DNA of 34,491 nucleotides from positions 1 through 34,491 of the IMG/VR virus record IMGVR_UViG_3300036834_000159. One strand, written 5' to 3'. The position numbers and the translations under genes were made by a program. Positions within the stretch are counted from its first letter, which is position 1. Each line of letters begins with the position of its first letter. Shown here piece after piece: positions 9,901-17,413 of this stretch. The stretch is from a virus. The notes beneath the pieces are model-generated. The model made no database searches. It had not been told where the DNA came from and saw only the letters and a program-made list of their open reading frames with translations.

Positions 9901-11285
9901 ATTGCAGACGAACCTTGTTCTTCGGCTTTTCCTAATCCTTCGACAAATTTCATAATTGCTTCAGATGGATTAGATTTGAACATTTCAGCAAATTTGTCCC
10001 CAGTCATTCCGGCAACATCAGCAAACTGTTCCAAGCTAGTTTTCGAATTGTCAGCTTCTTTATACATCTTTTTAAGTTCTGCAGATGTAAATCCCATTTC
10101 TTTGGAAACACCAGTTAGTTCTTTGCCACCATTTCGCACCGCTGTTACTAATCTTTCCCAAGAAACACCTTGATCCTCGGCATGTGCTTTCAACTCGTCA
10201 AATGAGCCCGCTCCTTTTTCAACAGCTAATTGCATATTAACCATCACTTTAGAGAAGGCAGACCCACCAGCTTCCGCTTCAATACCAACAGAACTTAATG
10301 CTGCTGCAAATCCTAAAATGTCGCCTTCGGACATGCCAATTTGTGCACCGGCACCTGCTAACCGTAATGCCATCGCCGATATTTCAGATTCTGTTGTTGC
10401 AAAGTTATTACCTAAGTCAACCAATGCAGAACCTAAGTTGCTAAATTTATCTTGCGACATTTGAGTAATATTAGCAAAACGAGCTAACTCAGTAGCAGCT
10501 GTTTCAGCGCTCATGTTTGTTGACTCGCCTAGATCGATCATTACTTTAGTAAATGCAGAAACATTGTCTGTTTGAATCCCCAGCTGCCCTGCAGCTTCGG
10601 CAACAGCAGCTATTTCACTATGGGTTGACGGTAGTTCATTTGCAAGATTTCTTAAACTCGCTTCAAGATCATCGTATGAATAAACAACATTACCATTGCT
10701 ATCCACCACTTCGTCTGATGTTTTCTTTACACCAGCAAATGCTGATTCCCAACTAATAGCAGCGGCGGTCACAGCAGTCACGCCAGCCGCAATAGGTACA
10801 GTTAAGCCTTTTGTCAAACTAGACCCTGTGTCCCCTAGTCTTTTGCCGTTGTTTATTAAAACATCGCTTGCTTTATTGATTGAACCAGTCAAACCTTCAT
10901 TTCTGATTTGATAGTCAGCAATCGCTCCTGCAGTATTTTGTAACTGTAGTTTATAGTTTGCCAGTTTACCGTTAGCATCTTGTAATTGGTTAGCCAGCCG
11001 TTTCGTGGAGTCAGTAGCTTTACCATCAACAAATGAACCATCATAGGCTTTCTTGAGGGCGGTCACTTGATTTTCTTGTGCTTTGATAATCTGTGTTAAA
11101 CCATCGTATCGAGTGCCTAATTTGCCAAGTTTGTTCCCTGCCAAATCAGCTACTTTCATATTTGCTTGCATTTCTTTTGCTAGGTATTGTACTTGCTTTT
11201 TAGAATTAGCAACGTCTTTCCCAAAATCGGCATCATCCAACCCTAGCTTTATGACCATATTTCCTAAAGGAGTTGCACCAGCCAA
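6960..11285 (-). CDS. Tail tape measure protein
   Basis: A 1441-residue tape measure protein. The N-terminus is helical and K/Q-rich. The PhageMin_Tail-type core follows (ITKSIMxx-like Ala-rich helices, SAGGSAFSKV..., TTESEISAMALRLAGAG). A hydrophobic membrane-type segment lies near residues 665-700 (LGPLILGIVGVGGALAVGYG), then long coiled coil, and a Gly/Pro-rich C-terminus (GGDMIVNDQSGPLYKE...FIPQGRNVYIP). It sets tail length; using the usual proportion of roughly 0.15 nm per residue the tail would be a little over 200 nm. Translation appears to start at TTG 11285, one base after the GT chaperone stop, with a G-rich site upstream, and it is coupled to Dit downstream. Confidence 0.93.
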   Translation of the reverse strand: MAGATPLGNMVIKLGLDDADFGKDVANSKKQVQYLAKEMQANMKVADLAGNKLGKLGTRYDGLTQIIKAQENQVTALKKAYDGSFVDGKATDSTKRLANQLQDANGKLANYKLQLQNTAGAIADYQIRNEGLTGSINKASDVLINNGKRLGDTGSSLTKGLTVPIAAGVTAVTAAAISWESAFAGVKKTSDEVVDSNGNVVYSYDDLEASLRNLANELPSTHSEIAAVAEAAGQLGIQTDNVSAFTKVMIDLGESTNMSAETAATELARFANITQMSQDKFSNLGSALVDLGNNFATTESEISAMALRLAGAGAQIGMSEGDILGFAAALSSVGIEAEAGGSAFSKVMVNMQLAVEKGAGSFDELKAHAEDQGVSWERLVTAVRNGGKELTGVSKEMGFTSAELKKMYKEADNSKTSLEQFADVAGMTGDKFAEMFKSNPSEAIMKFVEGLGKAEEQGSSAISVLDDMGITEVRLRDSLLRAANASGVFAGAVEMGNKAFGENTALAEEAGKRYETTESKLKMLRNEAVNAAIDLGGPFVDALRDGLESSKPLIKQIGNLAEAFSNADPKTQQMIVKLIAATAAAGPLLSITGKLSGTIGGLGKSFIDLSANMAKKKAIDEVKKSFIDGDISANDFLKTLAGGSGTMTQFGAAASGAAGSGGIGAMSAALGPLGPLILGIVGVGGALAVGYGAWKLFGEEAWNSSQRVQRWGTDVGEAVDGTLTKVQDNTQKASGQFGLMADGFATNSDSMISNFEKIGQTIEDSLVKKVEGLDKLIKELPESVNSSVSEMVEDEKVKAESALQTVQENTARITEIKKAASNSNREISVSEAKIIQDLAKNTTQAYVETLDVSANEKKKILAAMNADVANATEEEAKLWLQSLGKQRQIAQQNATLSRQEKEKYLQDLGYNLDGEFAKIFLAAWDEINSTTVKGFDSQMETILKKYPELQNEVSLANGQLISSMGDYADSAIAENEKILKSASDLSRELASNAEKNAEKISWTASESSKAGKKAAQTWNDLVFDEKTGEVKSNVAEVVTEATKDSLTWNNLKLVVHDADLDSNAKDVIGEAAIANGWWDGMAWSDKKAILQDEFSITMYKALEDSGKWAEMSFDEKKAFLYSNTPEVMAETMLNLGMWEQFQPQIKNLNAENYDLLNALSFSKTSLNEYNALDPEVKRLIAEDPATLTVSQSKKMLETYNSVSPELKRLLGDNTNVNSILANSKSKINDYNATGVGAKHLHATADYSEVLRAKSEIAQVYSKNVVIDVEYRGRRTGQTAIPNAKGTNYHPGGDMIVNDQSGPLYKELVQFPGQAPFIPQGRNVYIPNAPAGTKVARASITKSIMRRLGIPKYADGVGIPEDSSLVRNLRSMSPSVEPTSTTIVNTQDYSDKLDQLIAIMSSFGKDLRNVKFELNRRVLGDVIIEESNRRERTQIRGRGIRG

Positions 11286-11286
11286 A

Positions 11287-11873
11287 TCATCCGCCCCCTT
11301 TCCCTTTGACTAAATCAGACAATGGCTTAATTTCTTTGCGTTTCTTGTTTTTCTTTCCTTTTGGCGTTTGTTTAAACATAATTTCATAAAGGTACAGCGT
11401 ATCTGTATTCAGAACGTCATTGATTGTCCAACTGGGATAAATTTTCAATATCGATCTCACAACATCTAGCTGTAACTCATGATGATCGGACGAACTTATT
11501 TTCCGTCCTTTTTTCCTTTTGGGCCTTTCTTGTCTGTTGGATCTGATTCTTCCACGTCTTTTTCGTAACCTAAGACACGATACATGATGATTTCCAAGAT
11601 CAAATCTCTGTCCCATGCATCGATACCATCTAAAAGGACAGTTCCGGTTAAATCTTTATCATCAAACAAGCCGGCTACAAACTCAGCACGGAATTCAGTA
11701 AGCGCTCTGGCTGGAGGATCAATATCATTTCCTTCGTCATCCTTCTTAAAAAGTTTTGCTTCACCATCCGTGTAATCCAAAGCTTTTGAATAAGGCACGT
11801 GGCTTTGTGTGAAGGTCTTTCTTGTTCCATTGATCATTAGATCTAATCTGATTTCTTTTCCAATTTCTGACAT
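11287..11873 (-). CDS. Tail assembly chaperone GT, -1 frameshift product
   Basis: The downstream frame (11287-11508) has no ribosome-binding site or plausible start of its own. It is joined to the upstream chaperone G by a -1 shift at A AAA AAG (11514-11508). The fusion is about 195 residues: G up to GPKGKK, then GRKISSSDHHELQLD and a helical T domain ending in a very basic tail (KGKKNKKRKEI). In lambda and most siphophages the minor GT product binds the tape measure through T and recruits the major tail protein through G. The location directly between major tail protein and tape measure matches this arrangement. Confidence 0.88.
11496..11873 (-). CDS. Tail assembly chaperone G
   Basis: A 125-residue protein with an ATG at 11873 and a strong AGGAGG upstream. 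It is acidic and helical in the middle (ALTEFRAEFVAGLFDDKDL), which fits gpG-like tail chaperones that coat the tape measure before tail polymerisation. It ends in a Lys/Gly-rich segment (KKGPKGKKDGK), and the Lys codons there create the slippery heptamer that yields the GT extension. It follows the terminator after the major tail protein, so its expression is probably lower than that of the tube protein. Confidence 0.88.
   Translation of the reverse strand: MSEIGKEIRLDLMINGTRKTFTQSHVPYSKALDYTDGEAKLFKKDDEGNDIDPPARALTEFRAEFVAGLFDDKDLTGTVLLDGIDAWDRDLILEIIMYRVLGYEKDVEESDPTDKKGPKGKKDGK
11508..11514 (-). promoter_or_regulatory. Programmed -1 frameshift slippery site A AAA AAG
   Basis: On the minus strand the zero-frame codons are GGA AAA AAG, giving the X XXY YYZ heptamer A AAA AAG, a highly efficient bacterial slippery sequence. 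A -1 slip continues as GGA CGG AAA ATA AGT into the open downstream frame. The zero-frame stop follows after only three codons. No strong downstream pseudoknot was obvious by eye. Confidence 0.9.
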
Positions 11874-11903
11874 GTATAATTCCTCCTATTAATCAAAAAA
11901 TAA

Positions 11904-11929
11904 AAAGGCTAGTCCGAAGACTAACCTTT
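11904..11929 (-). terminator. Rho-independent terminator after the major tail protein
   Basis: On the minus strand an 11-bp stem (AAAGGTTAGTC with GACTAGCCTTT, one G-U pair) is closed by a UUCG tetraloop and followed by a U-rich run. It lies 7 bases past the major tail protein stop and before chaperone G. Since tail genes continue downstream, it is likely a partial terminator or 3'-end stabiliser that keeps tube-protein mRNA more abundant. Confidence 0.85.
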
Positions 11930-11935
11930 GTCATA

Positions 11936-12547
11936 TTACTGTCCACCACCACTTGGAGGAGTAACAGCACCACCAAGAACGGCAGTTTTTAGTTGAGCGA
12001 CTGCGGCCGTCCCAAATGCACGTAAGACTTTAACAGTTTTATCATTTTCACCAATAGTAATTTTTCGAGAGATTGCGTTGTAAACATACTCGCCCGCTTC
12101 AGGTGTAAAATCTTCATCGTTTTTCGTAGCCAATGAAAATCCATCACGATTAAACGAACCTGCTACCATAGCAAAAGCAACTGGTTCACCATATAAATCT
12201 TCTGCTTCAGCGACTGCAGCCATATAAGGAGGATCCGTTTCATCACCGAAACCGTCAATACCTTCCGCCATTTTGATCAATCCTAAGATTTCTTGTTCAA
12301 CTTCTACAGGCACATCCAGTAAACCAAAGTTTGCAGCTACTGATCCGGTACCTTTTTTGGACAAGTAATACTCAACGTTACCGGCAAATACTTTCACTGC
12401 TTCTTTGGATAGCCCTGTTAAGTCGAAGGCAGTAGGTCCACCTTCTTTTTGTTTACCTTCTAAAATGTGAATTTCCGCTGTTGTATCTGGTTCTAAAGCT
12501 GTAGTAAGTTTTCGAACCGATAATTTATCAAAACCATAAGTTTCCAT
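11936..12547 (-). CDS. Major tail protein
   Basis: A 203-residue protein matching the phi13-type siphophage major tail protein: an N-terminal strand (METYGFDKLSVRKL), a central DETDPPYMAAVAEAEDLYG region, a GSFNRDGFSLATKNDEDFTP strand and a Gly-rich C-terminus (PPSGGGQ). It polymerises into the tail tube. It starts at ATG 12547 behind AGGAGG. Hairpins lie directly upstream (12572-12594) and directly downstream (11904-11929), which suggests a discrete stable transcript for this high-copy structural protein. There is no C-terminal Ig-like extension. Confidence 0.92.
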   Translation of the reverse strand: METYGFDKLSVRKLTTALEPDTTAEIHILEGKQKEGGPTAFDLTGLSKEAVKVFAGNVEYYLSKKGTGSVAANFGLLDVPVEVEQEILGLIKMAEGIDGFGDETDPPYMAAVAEAEDLYGEPVAFAMVAGSFNRDGFSLATKNDEDFTPEAGEYVYNAISRKITIGENDKTVKVLRAFGTAAVAQLKTAVLGGAVTPPSGGGQ

Positions 12548-12571
12548 TTATAAATTCCTCCTAATAAAATA

Positions 12572-12594
12572 GACACCGATTAAAAATCAGTGTC
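12572..12594 (-). terminator. Hairpin upstream of the major tail protein gene
   Basis: On the minus strand GACACTGATT pairs with AATCGGTGTC (one G-U pair, UUU loop) and is followed by TATTTTATT and then the AGGAGG of the major tail protein. The stem contains the stop codon of the preceding gene. It may be a weak terminator or a 5' stabilising hairpin. Confidence 0.65.
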
Positions 12595-12975
12595 GTGAAT
12601 TTGTGTATTTTTTCGATAACGCCTTGCATCCACAAAACGTTTTGTTTCTGAGAAATATTCGTCAAGCCCACCACTTAACTGAGCATAACCAAATTTCCAC
12701 ATCGCAGCTTTCACTGCTTTAGCAATTTCTTTCGTCAAAATTCTTGATTGAGTTTCAACGTTAATTTGATAACTGAACGTTTGCGACATCTCTTTGTTGG
12801 CAGCGTAGTAAGCACTAGTCGGCGGTCCAAGGGGTGTATCGATTATAATAAAAGGTTTGGTCGAATCTAAGCTTTCAGGTACTTCATAGAATTTGATGTT
12901 CTTTGCAGTAACCTCTTTTGCAATCGTAGGATCAGCAGATAAAACGTTGTAGACTTCCATCATCATATCTTTCAT
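12580..12975 (-). CDS. Tail terminator/tail-completion protein
   Basis: A 131-residue protein directly upstream of the major tail protein, the standard position of the siphophage tail terminator (gpU/DUF806-like). It has an N-terminal helix (MMEVYNVLSADPTI), a strand FIIIDTPLGPP, a strand pair around FSYQINVETQS and a helix ILTKEIAKAVKAAMWKFGY, in the order expected for this fold. Its role would be to cap the tail tube and join it to the head. The start overlaps the upstream stop by four bases (ATGA). The identification rests mainly on gene order and fold pattern. Confidence 0.75.
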   Translation of the reverse strand: MKDMMMEVYNVLSADPTIAKEVTAKNIKFYEVPESLDSTKPFIIIDTPLGPPTSAYYAANKEMSQTFSYQINVETQSRILTKEIAKAVKAAMWKFGYAQLSGGLDEYFSETKRFVDARRYRKNTQIHDTDF

Positions 12976-13370
12976 CGTGCTAACTCCTCCAATTCTGACC
13001 GCATCTCCTCAAATGCAGATCCTTCTGTTTTATCAACCACACCTTGCAATTTCCCCATTCCTCTAGGGCTAATGTACTTACCAAACCGAGTATAGCCAAA
13101 CTCACTCAAATGCACTAAGCGCCATCTTGAACCTTGACCCCAACCAACTTCGATCGTTTTAGGCGGTCCTTTTTTCACTCCGGAAACAATTACTGTGTCA
13201 TGCGTTTCACCAGTATCCATGTAACTGGATACCGCCTCTTGCACATCTTGTTGCAATTTTTTCCCATAGTTTCTAAGCGACTTATTCACGATCCGGTTTG
13301 TTCTTGCTGGACATAGCTTGGCTTCGAGATTCTTTAGTATCTCGTCCACACCTTTAACTGAAACGCTCAT
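12972..13370 (-). CDS. HK97 gp10-like head-tail/minor tail protein
   Basis: A 132-residue protein with the typical HK97 gp10 layout: an N-terminal helix (SVKGVDEILKNLEAKL), a helix LRNYGKKLQQDVQEAV, then TGETHDTVIV, a beta segment EVGWGQGSRWRLVHLSEFG, and a C-terminal helix with EFGYTRFGKYISPRG before it. Members of this family sit at the neck and help tail joining. It overlaps both neighbours by four bases, showing translational coupling in the neck operon. Confidence 0.85.
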   Translation of the reverse strand: MSVSVKGVDEILKNLEAKLCPARTNRIVNKSLRNYGKKLQQDVQEAVSSYMDTGETHDTVIVSGVKKGPPKTIEVGWGQGSRWRLVHLSEFGYTRFGKYISPRGMGKLQGVVDKTEGSAFEEMRSELEELAR

Positions 13371-13738
13371 GAGGTCACCCCCAAGATGATTTTAAGAAAA
13401 TCGTTATTCTCAACATCTGGCGCAAAATCTACAATATCCCACACATCATCTTTGTATCGGAAATCATCCAAGACTACTTTATGCGCATTGTTTGGCAAAT
13501 AATCTGTGAATGGATCTCGAATCTTGATAGTGACAGCTTTCTTTGTTCCTTTACCGCTAAGAATATCCCTATCCTTAGAAGAAGGATTGTAGACTAAGCA
13601 AGTGCAGTAGTACAATTTCTTGTTGTCTTGTTCACCAGGTTCAGGCCCATCGTTTGGTTTTACTTCAAAAAAAGTAACCGGCGTATTTAGATCACCGGCT
13701 ACAATTTCAGGTCTTTCATATTTGGTTTTAATCGGCAA
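13367..13738 (-). CDS. Head closure protein
   Basis: A protein of about 123 residues with a beta-barrel pattern (VTFFEVKPNDGPEPG, AVTIKIRDPFTDYLP, KVVLDDFRYKDDVWDIVDF), matching SPP1 gp16/head-tail joining proteins of the phage head closure family. It closes the connector after DNA packaging. The start is probably TTG 13738, five bases after AGGTGA; the GTG at 13747 overlaps that ribosome-binding site and is less likely. It overlaps the preceding connector gene. Confidence 0.8.
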   Translation of the reverse strand: MPIKTKYERPEIVAGDLNTPVTFFEVKPNDGPEPGEQDNKKLYYCTCLVYNPSSKDRDILSGKGTKKAVTIKIRDPFTDYLPNNAHKVVLDDFRYKDDVWDIVDFAPDVENNDFLKIILGVTS

Positions 13739-14006
13739 CTTGATCACCTACCAAGTCAATTGAAGCATCCATGATCATCACTTGGAAATTGTCATAAAAG
13801 TATTCGAGTGCCTCGTTTCTTAAATAACGAGTACGCTCATAGACCAACTCTTTGCCTTTTTCATACTTTGTAGGATCGAATTCTCCAATGATCGATTTAA
13901 TATCGGCAAGCCCACTTTCCAGTTGCTTGCCAATACTTTCATCTTCGGACGAATGAAAAATACGAAAACGTTCCTTGAATTCATCAATAAACACCTGATC
14001 GTTCAT
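13728..14006 (-). CDS. Head-tail connector (gp6/Phage_connect_1-like)
   Basis: A 92-residue, largely helical protein (FKERFRIFHSSEDESIGKQLESGLADIKSIIG ... VYERTRYLRNEALEYFYDNF in separate segments), with the length and helix pattern of HK97 gp6-type connector proteins that dock under the portal. It starts at ATG 14006 with GGAGGG upstream. Its position between capsid and closure protein agrees. Confidence 0.8.
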   Translation of the reverse strand: MNDQVFIDEFKERFRIFHSSEDESIGKQLESGLADIKSIIGEFDPTKYEKGKELVYERTRYLRNEALEYFYDNFQVMIMDASIDLVGDQVAD

Positions 14007-14009
14007 TCG

Positions 14010-14132
14010 TCATCCCTCCAATAGATCAATTAAATCTTGCTTCTTAGCGTTGCTTGCATAATCAATTGCACGCTCGTCTAACAACGCTTTTAGTTCTGGA
14101 ACCGTAAGGCTAGAATAGTCTACAGTCGCCAT
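14010..14132 (-). CDS. Small HeH/SAP-like protein after the capsid gene
   Basis: A 40-residue ORF: MATVDYSSLTVPELK, then ALLDERAIDYASNAKKQ and DLIDLLEG. The pattern 'tv.eLkalLderaidy....KkqdLidLl' is the helix-extension-helix (HeH/SAP/Rho-N) fold, which often sits as a separate small gene, or as a capsid extension, between capsid and connector genes. The ATG at 14132 has no well-placed ribosome-binding site; the nearest G-rich stretch is the end of the capsid gene about 20 bases upstream. The frame is -1 relative to the capsid gene, so re-initiation or a frameshifted capsid extension is possible. Confidence 0.7.
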   Translation of the reverse strand: MATVDYSSLTVPELKALLDERAIDYASNAKKQDLIDLLEG

Positions 14133-14149
14133 ACGAGCGTTAGGCGTTG

Positions 14150-15331
14150 TTACTCCCCCGAGCCACCGTCAACAGGTGTTTCAGTAAAATCAAGATCATA
14201 TACTTGTGCAGCATCGTTATTCGTTGGATATCCATTTCCTAACATATCGACAGCATAAAGGGTAGCCCGTTTCATAGCAAATGTTTCTTTGTATACGTAG
14301 ACTCTTTCTGCTCTAGATTGTGTGGCATCATATTCTTTTCCAACATATGAAATTAGCTTGCCTTCGGGTACATCGACAGATTCGATAATGTGATCCAAAC
14401 TGATAAATGGCATTGTTGTTCCATACACATTATTCAAGTTTGCTAAAGTGACACGGACAATAATATCCCAGTAGTTAACCGGATTAACAATCAAATATAC
14501 ATTTCCTGCTACAGAACGATATTTAGTTTCACCTTCATCATCAGCATCAATTTTATAGGTGTATTTAGATAGAACTTTCATTACTCCACCTAGCTCACTG
14601 ACGATCTTATCTTTAGCAAAGGTCAAAGTTCCAGCGCTTGCTTTGTCTGGGTAAACACCGCCTGTTACGGCACCATCTAAATCTTTTGTTAAACCGATCG
14701 GTTCGTTGTTACCCGTTCCCACAATGACTTTTTTCGCCCAAACGTCACGAACAGCTTCGCTTAAAGAAAGGTTGATAAAGCGATCGATCCACCGAGGTCC
14801 TAAGTCTAACGTATCATTCGAAATCAGGAAGAATGCAGTCAATGCAAGTTGGACAAACTCGGTTGCGCCGAACTCAGCGTCTAATTGTCCTTCAAGATCT
14901 TTATGCAATGGACCGAAAACTGCAACACCTTTACGACGAGCGCGAATAACTTTAACTCGTCCAACGGTTGGCGTAAAGTTGATAATATTTAGGATTGGAT
15001 GATCATTTTGTAAGTTTTCAAATACACGTTCTAGAATTGTTTCTGGCCAAACTAATTCTTGATCGAATCCACCAGTTTTAACTGCTTCATTGTAAAATTT
15101 CGTTTCTTCAGCAGTTAAGGTCGGAATCCCACGAGCTTCTAAAACACGGTTGTCAGTTACGTTCTTTAATTCTTCGTACTCAGCACGTACTTGTGCACCT
15201 GCATCTTCTGCAATGGCTGTGACATAAGCTTCTAAAGCATTGTTTACTTGTTCAGGTGTTGCATCTTCTTTTGCAGAAATAGCGTTAAAGATTTTTTTCG
15301 CATCTGCAGTTTTGTCGGTAATTTTTAACAT
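14150..15331 (-). CDS. Major capsid protein, HK97 family
   Basis: A 393-residue HK97-fold capsid protein. Residues 1-90 form the helical delta domain used as internal scaffold (EQVNNALEAYVTAIAED, AEYEELKNV). The shell domain begins near residue 95 (FDQELVWPETILERVFENL), followed by the E-loop and spine (KVIRARRKGVAVFGPLH), the P-domain motif NLSLSEAVRDVWAKKVIVGTG and the C-terminal A-domain. No separate scaffold gene is present, as usual for this family. The protease just upstream should remove the delta domain. The ribosome-binding site AAGGAG lies in the end of the protease gene. Confidence 0.95.
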   Translation of the reverse strand: MLKITDKTADAKKIFNAISAKEDATPEQVNNALEAYVTAIAEDAGAQVRAEYEELKNVTDNRVLEARGIPTLTAEETKFYNEAVKTGGFDQELVWPETILERVFENLQNDHPILNIINFTPTVGRVKVIRARRKGVAVFGPLHKDLEGQLDAEFGATEFVQLALTAFFLISNDTLDLGPRWIDRFINLSLSEAVRDVWAKKVIVGTGNNEPIGLTKDLDGAVTGGVYPDKASAGTLTFAKDKIVSELGGVMKVLSKYTYKIDADDEGETKYRSVAGNVYLIVNPVNYWDIIVRVTLANLNNVYGTTMPFISLDHIIESVDVPEGKLISYVGKEYDATQSRAERVYVYKETFAMKRATLYAVDMLGNGYPTNNDAAQVYDLDFTETPVDGGSGE

Positions 15332-15334
15332 AGT

Positions 15335-16039
15335 TTATTCTCCTTTTCGCAATCGTGCGATTAATGATTTTGGTTTTAGTTCTTGTTCCACTTGATCTGT
15401 TACAGGTTGGCTTAAATTAGCCATCGCAACAGCGACAGCATTTTGAATCAATTCAGCAATGTCTTGTGGTTCTTCTTCCGGTTCGGCACGTTTCACAGAA
15501 TTAGCAAATCCAAACTCTACAGCTTCATCTGCCGTGAACCATTTTTCTTCATTCATCCATTCACGTAATTGGTCAGCAGATTGACCGGTCTTATCAGAAT
15601 AAATTGCCAGAATTGAATCATCGATGGTCTCCAATGCATTCAAAGTTTTTTGGATATCCTGTTTGTTTCCCCAAGCAAATGTTGAAGCTTCGTGAATCAT
15701 CAATGAAGTGCCAACATTCATGATCACTTCGTCAGCGCCAGCAATGATGAAAGTTGCGGCACTGGCTGCCAAACCAGTTACTTCGACAGTGACATTTGAT
15801 GGGTGATCTTTTAGGTAGTTGTAAATTTCAATCCCTTCAAACACATCGCCGCCAGGACTATTCAGTTTGATCACGATATCATCTGTGACTGTATCCAGTG
15901 ATTCTCGGATATCTTTCGCATTAATGACATCATCGTCACGCCAATATTTCTTTTGGACATTGCCACTCAAGGTGAGAATGTGCTTACCATTTTGGATTTC
16001 GTTGGTAAATTGAAACGGTACTTTTTTAACTTTCGGCAT
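15335..16039 (-). CDS. ClpP-like head maturation protease
   Basis: A 234-residue S14/ClpP-type prohead protease. The SPGGDVFEG loop (about 61-69), the nucleophile Ser93 in GLAASAATF, and His116 in LMIHEAS are all in place, followed by a DKTGQSADQL segment like the ClpP handle. It digests the capsid scaffold domain and then leaves the prohead. ATG 16039 is preferred to the GTG at 16051, which falls within the GGGGGTGA ribosome-binding site. It overlaps the portal gene end by 14 bases. The Pro/Glu-rich, weakly conserved C-terminus (EPEEEPQD) is common in phage versions. Confidence 0.92.
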   Translation of the reverse strand: MPKVKKVPFQFTNEIQNGKHILTLSGNVQKKYWRDDDVINAKDIRESLDTVTDDIVIKLNSPGGDVFEGIEIYNYLKDHPSNVTVEVTGLAASAATFIIAGADEVIMNVGTSLMIHEASTFAWGNKQDIQKTLNALETIDDSILAIYSDKTGQSADQLREWMNEEKWFTADEAVEFGFANSVKRAEPEEEPQDIAELIQNAVAVAMANLSQPVTDQVEQELKPKSLIARLRKGE

Positions 16040-17198
16040 TTTCGTTCTCACCCCCTTTCGTTACTTTTTCATAGTTCTTAGTCATAATCAGTTGCTGTCC
16101 TTCGCCATTCGGCAACGGATCATAGTCAGTCACTTCACGTACTTCATCACGCAAAAACGTTCCGGAAGAAACGATCTTATCGATCTGAGTAGCGTTTTCC
16201 AAAATGCTGACAGGCAATACTTTAGAAACTTTGATACGTTCGCCGTTCTTGTATTCTTTTTTAGTAATAATTTTCGCCATTAGTTCATCCTGAAGCTTCT
16301 TCATTAGTGGTGCGATACACAACTTCCGAAAGGCTTGAAGGTTAGAATCAAGTTCAGCTTTTTCACCATAAATAAGCGCCGTAGGAACTCCTATGGCGTT
16401 TGCTACATCATCGATCAACGATGTTTTCATTTTGTTTAGCTCATCCAGTGACTGATTGGAAACCCCTTGTTTGTTAGTGTATTCCTCGTACTCGAATCCT
16501 TTGATTTTTGCTACAATTGCTACAGATTTTGTTTTGAATGCATTATAGACCTTGTCGATATACTCTTGTAACCTTTGGCTTCGTGTCTTGCCGTCTTTCC
16601 CTTTTTCTTCGTTAATACTTCCGGTTGAATCGATAGACACTGAACCACGAATTTGGTTGTTTCGCATAGCAATTTCAATGATTCGCCCAAATAGCTCGGA
16701 ATAGTCCTCGAACAGGCCTTTAGTAAAACGATCAAGCTTGTCATTGTTATATTCGATGTAGATTACGTCAGACATATTGAAGCTTTTTTGAAATACATAG
16801 TTCTTTACTGTTACGCCAGTAAACACATCATCATAAACGGCATATTCCGTACGAGAAAAATCATCAGCTATCAGCAATTGGTTATCTTCAGTAAAAATGA
16901 CCAGTACTTCGTTGTCGTCCATAAGTCGGTAGAAGAACTTTTCCCAGAATGTTGCAGCCGACATATCATTGTTGGGTCGAACATTCAAAATGTATTCCCA
17001 ATCAGCAGTACCATCTTTGTTTTTGAATTTTACTTCCAGTGTGGACATGGTCCTTGCGACAAAATCTAGCACTGTATTCTTTGCCATAATTTTCAGATAT
17101 GCTCGAGCGGACTCATCATCACCATAGACGAGATTAGGAATCCAGTCTGAAGGTTCTTCATTACGTATGGACTGCTTAAAGACATCAAATAAACTCAC
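16026..17198 (-). CDS. Portal protein, HK97 family
   Basis: A 390-residue portal protein. Recognisable features are the N-terminal WIPNLVYGDDESARAYLKIMAKN region, NVRPNNDMSAATFWEKFFYRLM, and QSLDELNKMKTSLIDDVANAIGVP followed by LIYGEK, as in Phage_portal proteins of HK97-like phages. It forms the dodecameric DNA gate and the terminase docking site. It starts at ATG 17198 after AGGTGGTG and is separated from terminase by two tiny genes. Confidence 0.93.
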   Translation of the reverse strand: MSLFDVFKQSIRNEEPSDWIPNLVYGDDESARAYLKIMAKNTVLDFVARTMSTLEVKFKNKDGTADWEYILNVRPNNDMSAATFWEKFFYRLMDDNEVLVIFTEDNQLLIADDFSRTEYAVYDDVFTGVTVKNYVFQKSFNMSDVIYIEYNNDKLDRFTKGLFEDYSELFGRIIEIAMRNNQIRGSVSIDSTGSINEEKGKDGKTRSQRLQEYIDKVYNAFKTKSVAIVAKIKGFEYEEYTNKQGVSNQSLDELNKMKTSLIDDVANAIGVPTALIYGEKAELDSNLQAFRKLCIAPLMKKLQDELMAKIITKKEYKNGERIKVSKVLPVSILENATQIDKIVSSGTFLRDEVREVTDYDPLPNGEGQQLIMTKNYEKVTKGGENENAES

Positions 17199-17242
17199 AT
17201 ATTTTCACCACCTTTCAATTGGATTAGATATATGGATCACCT

Positions 17243-17404
17243 TCACTTTCCGGCAAATCGCCTACCTGATTTATTTTGGACCTGTTCAGGTGGTTTCTTC
17301 TTGTAACCCAAAGGCGTTGTAGTTACTTTGGTGAAATAGACTGTGTTACCGGCCATTACGTTTTTTGTTTTTCGCTCAACGTTTAGATATTGTGGTTTAT
17401 ACAT
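17243..17404 (-). CDS. Tiny basic protein between terminase and portal
   Basis: A 53-residue ORF beginning MYKPQYLNVERKTKN and ending KSGRRFAGK. It is basic, with no membrane segment and no recognised motif. The upstream GAGTGATC is a weak ribosome-binding site, and translation may be coupled to the preceding small gene, which ends 9 bases earlier. Short ORFs in this position are common in siphophages; their role is unknown. Confidence 0.55.
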   Translation of the reverse strand: MYKPQYLNVERKTKNVMAGNTVYFTKVTTTPLGYKKKPPEQVQNKSGRRFAGK

Positions 17405-17413
17405 AATGATCAC

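Noticed and set aside
9289-10173. Long plus-strand ORF of 294 residues opposite the tape measure gene
   Set aside because: It is the antisense of an Ala/Ser-rich part of the tape measure protein, is itself low-complexity (A, P, S), and has no ribosome-binding site.
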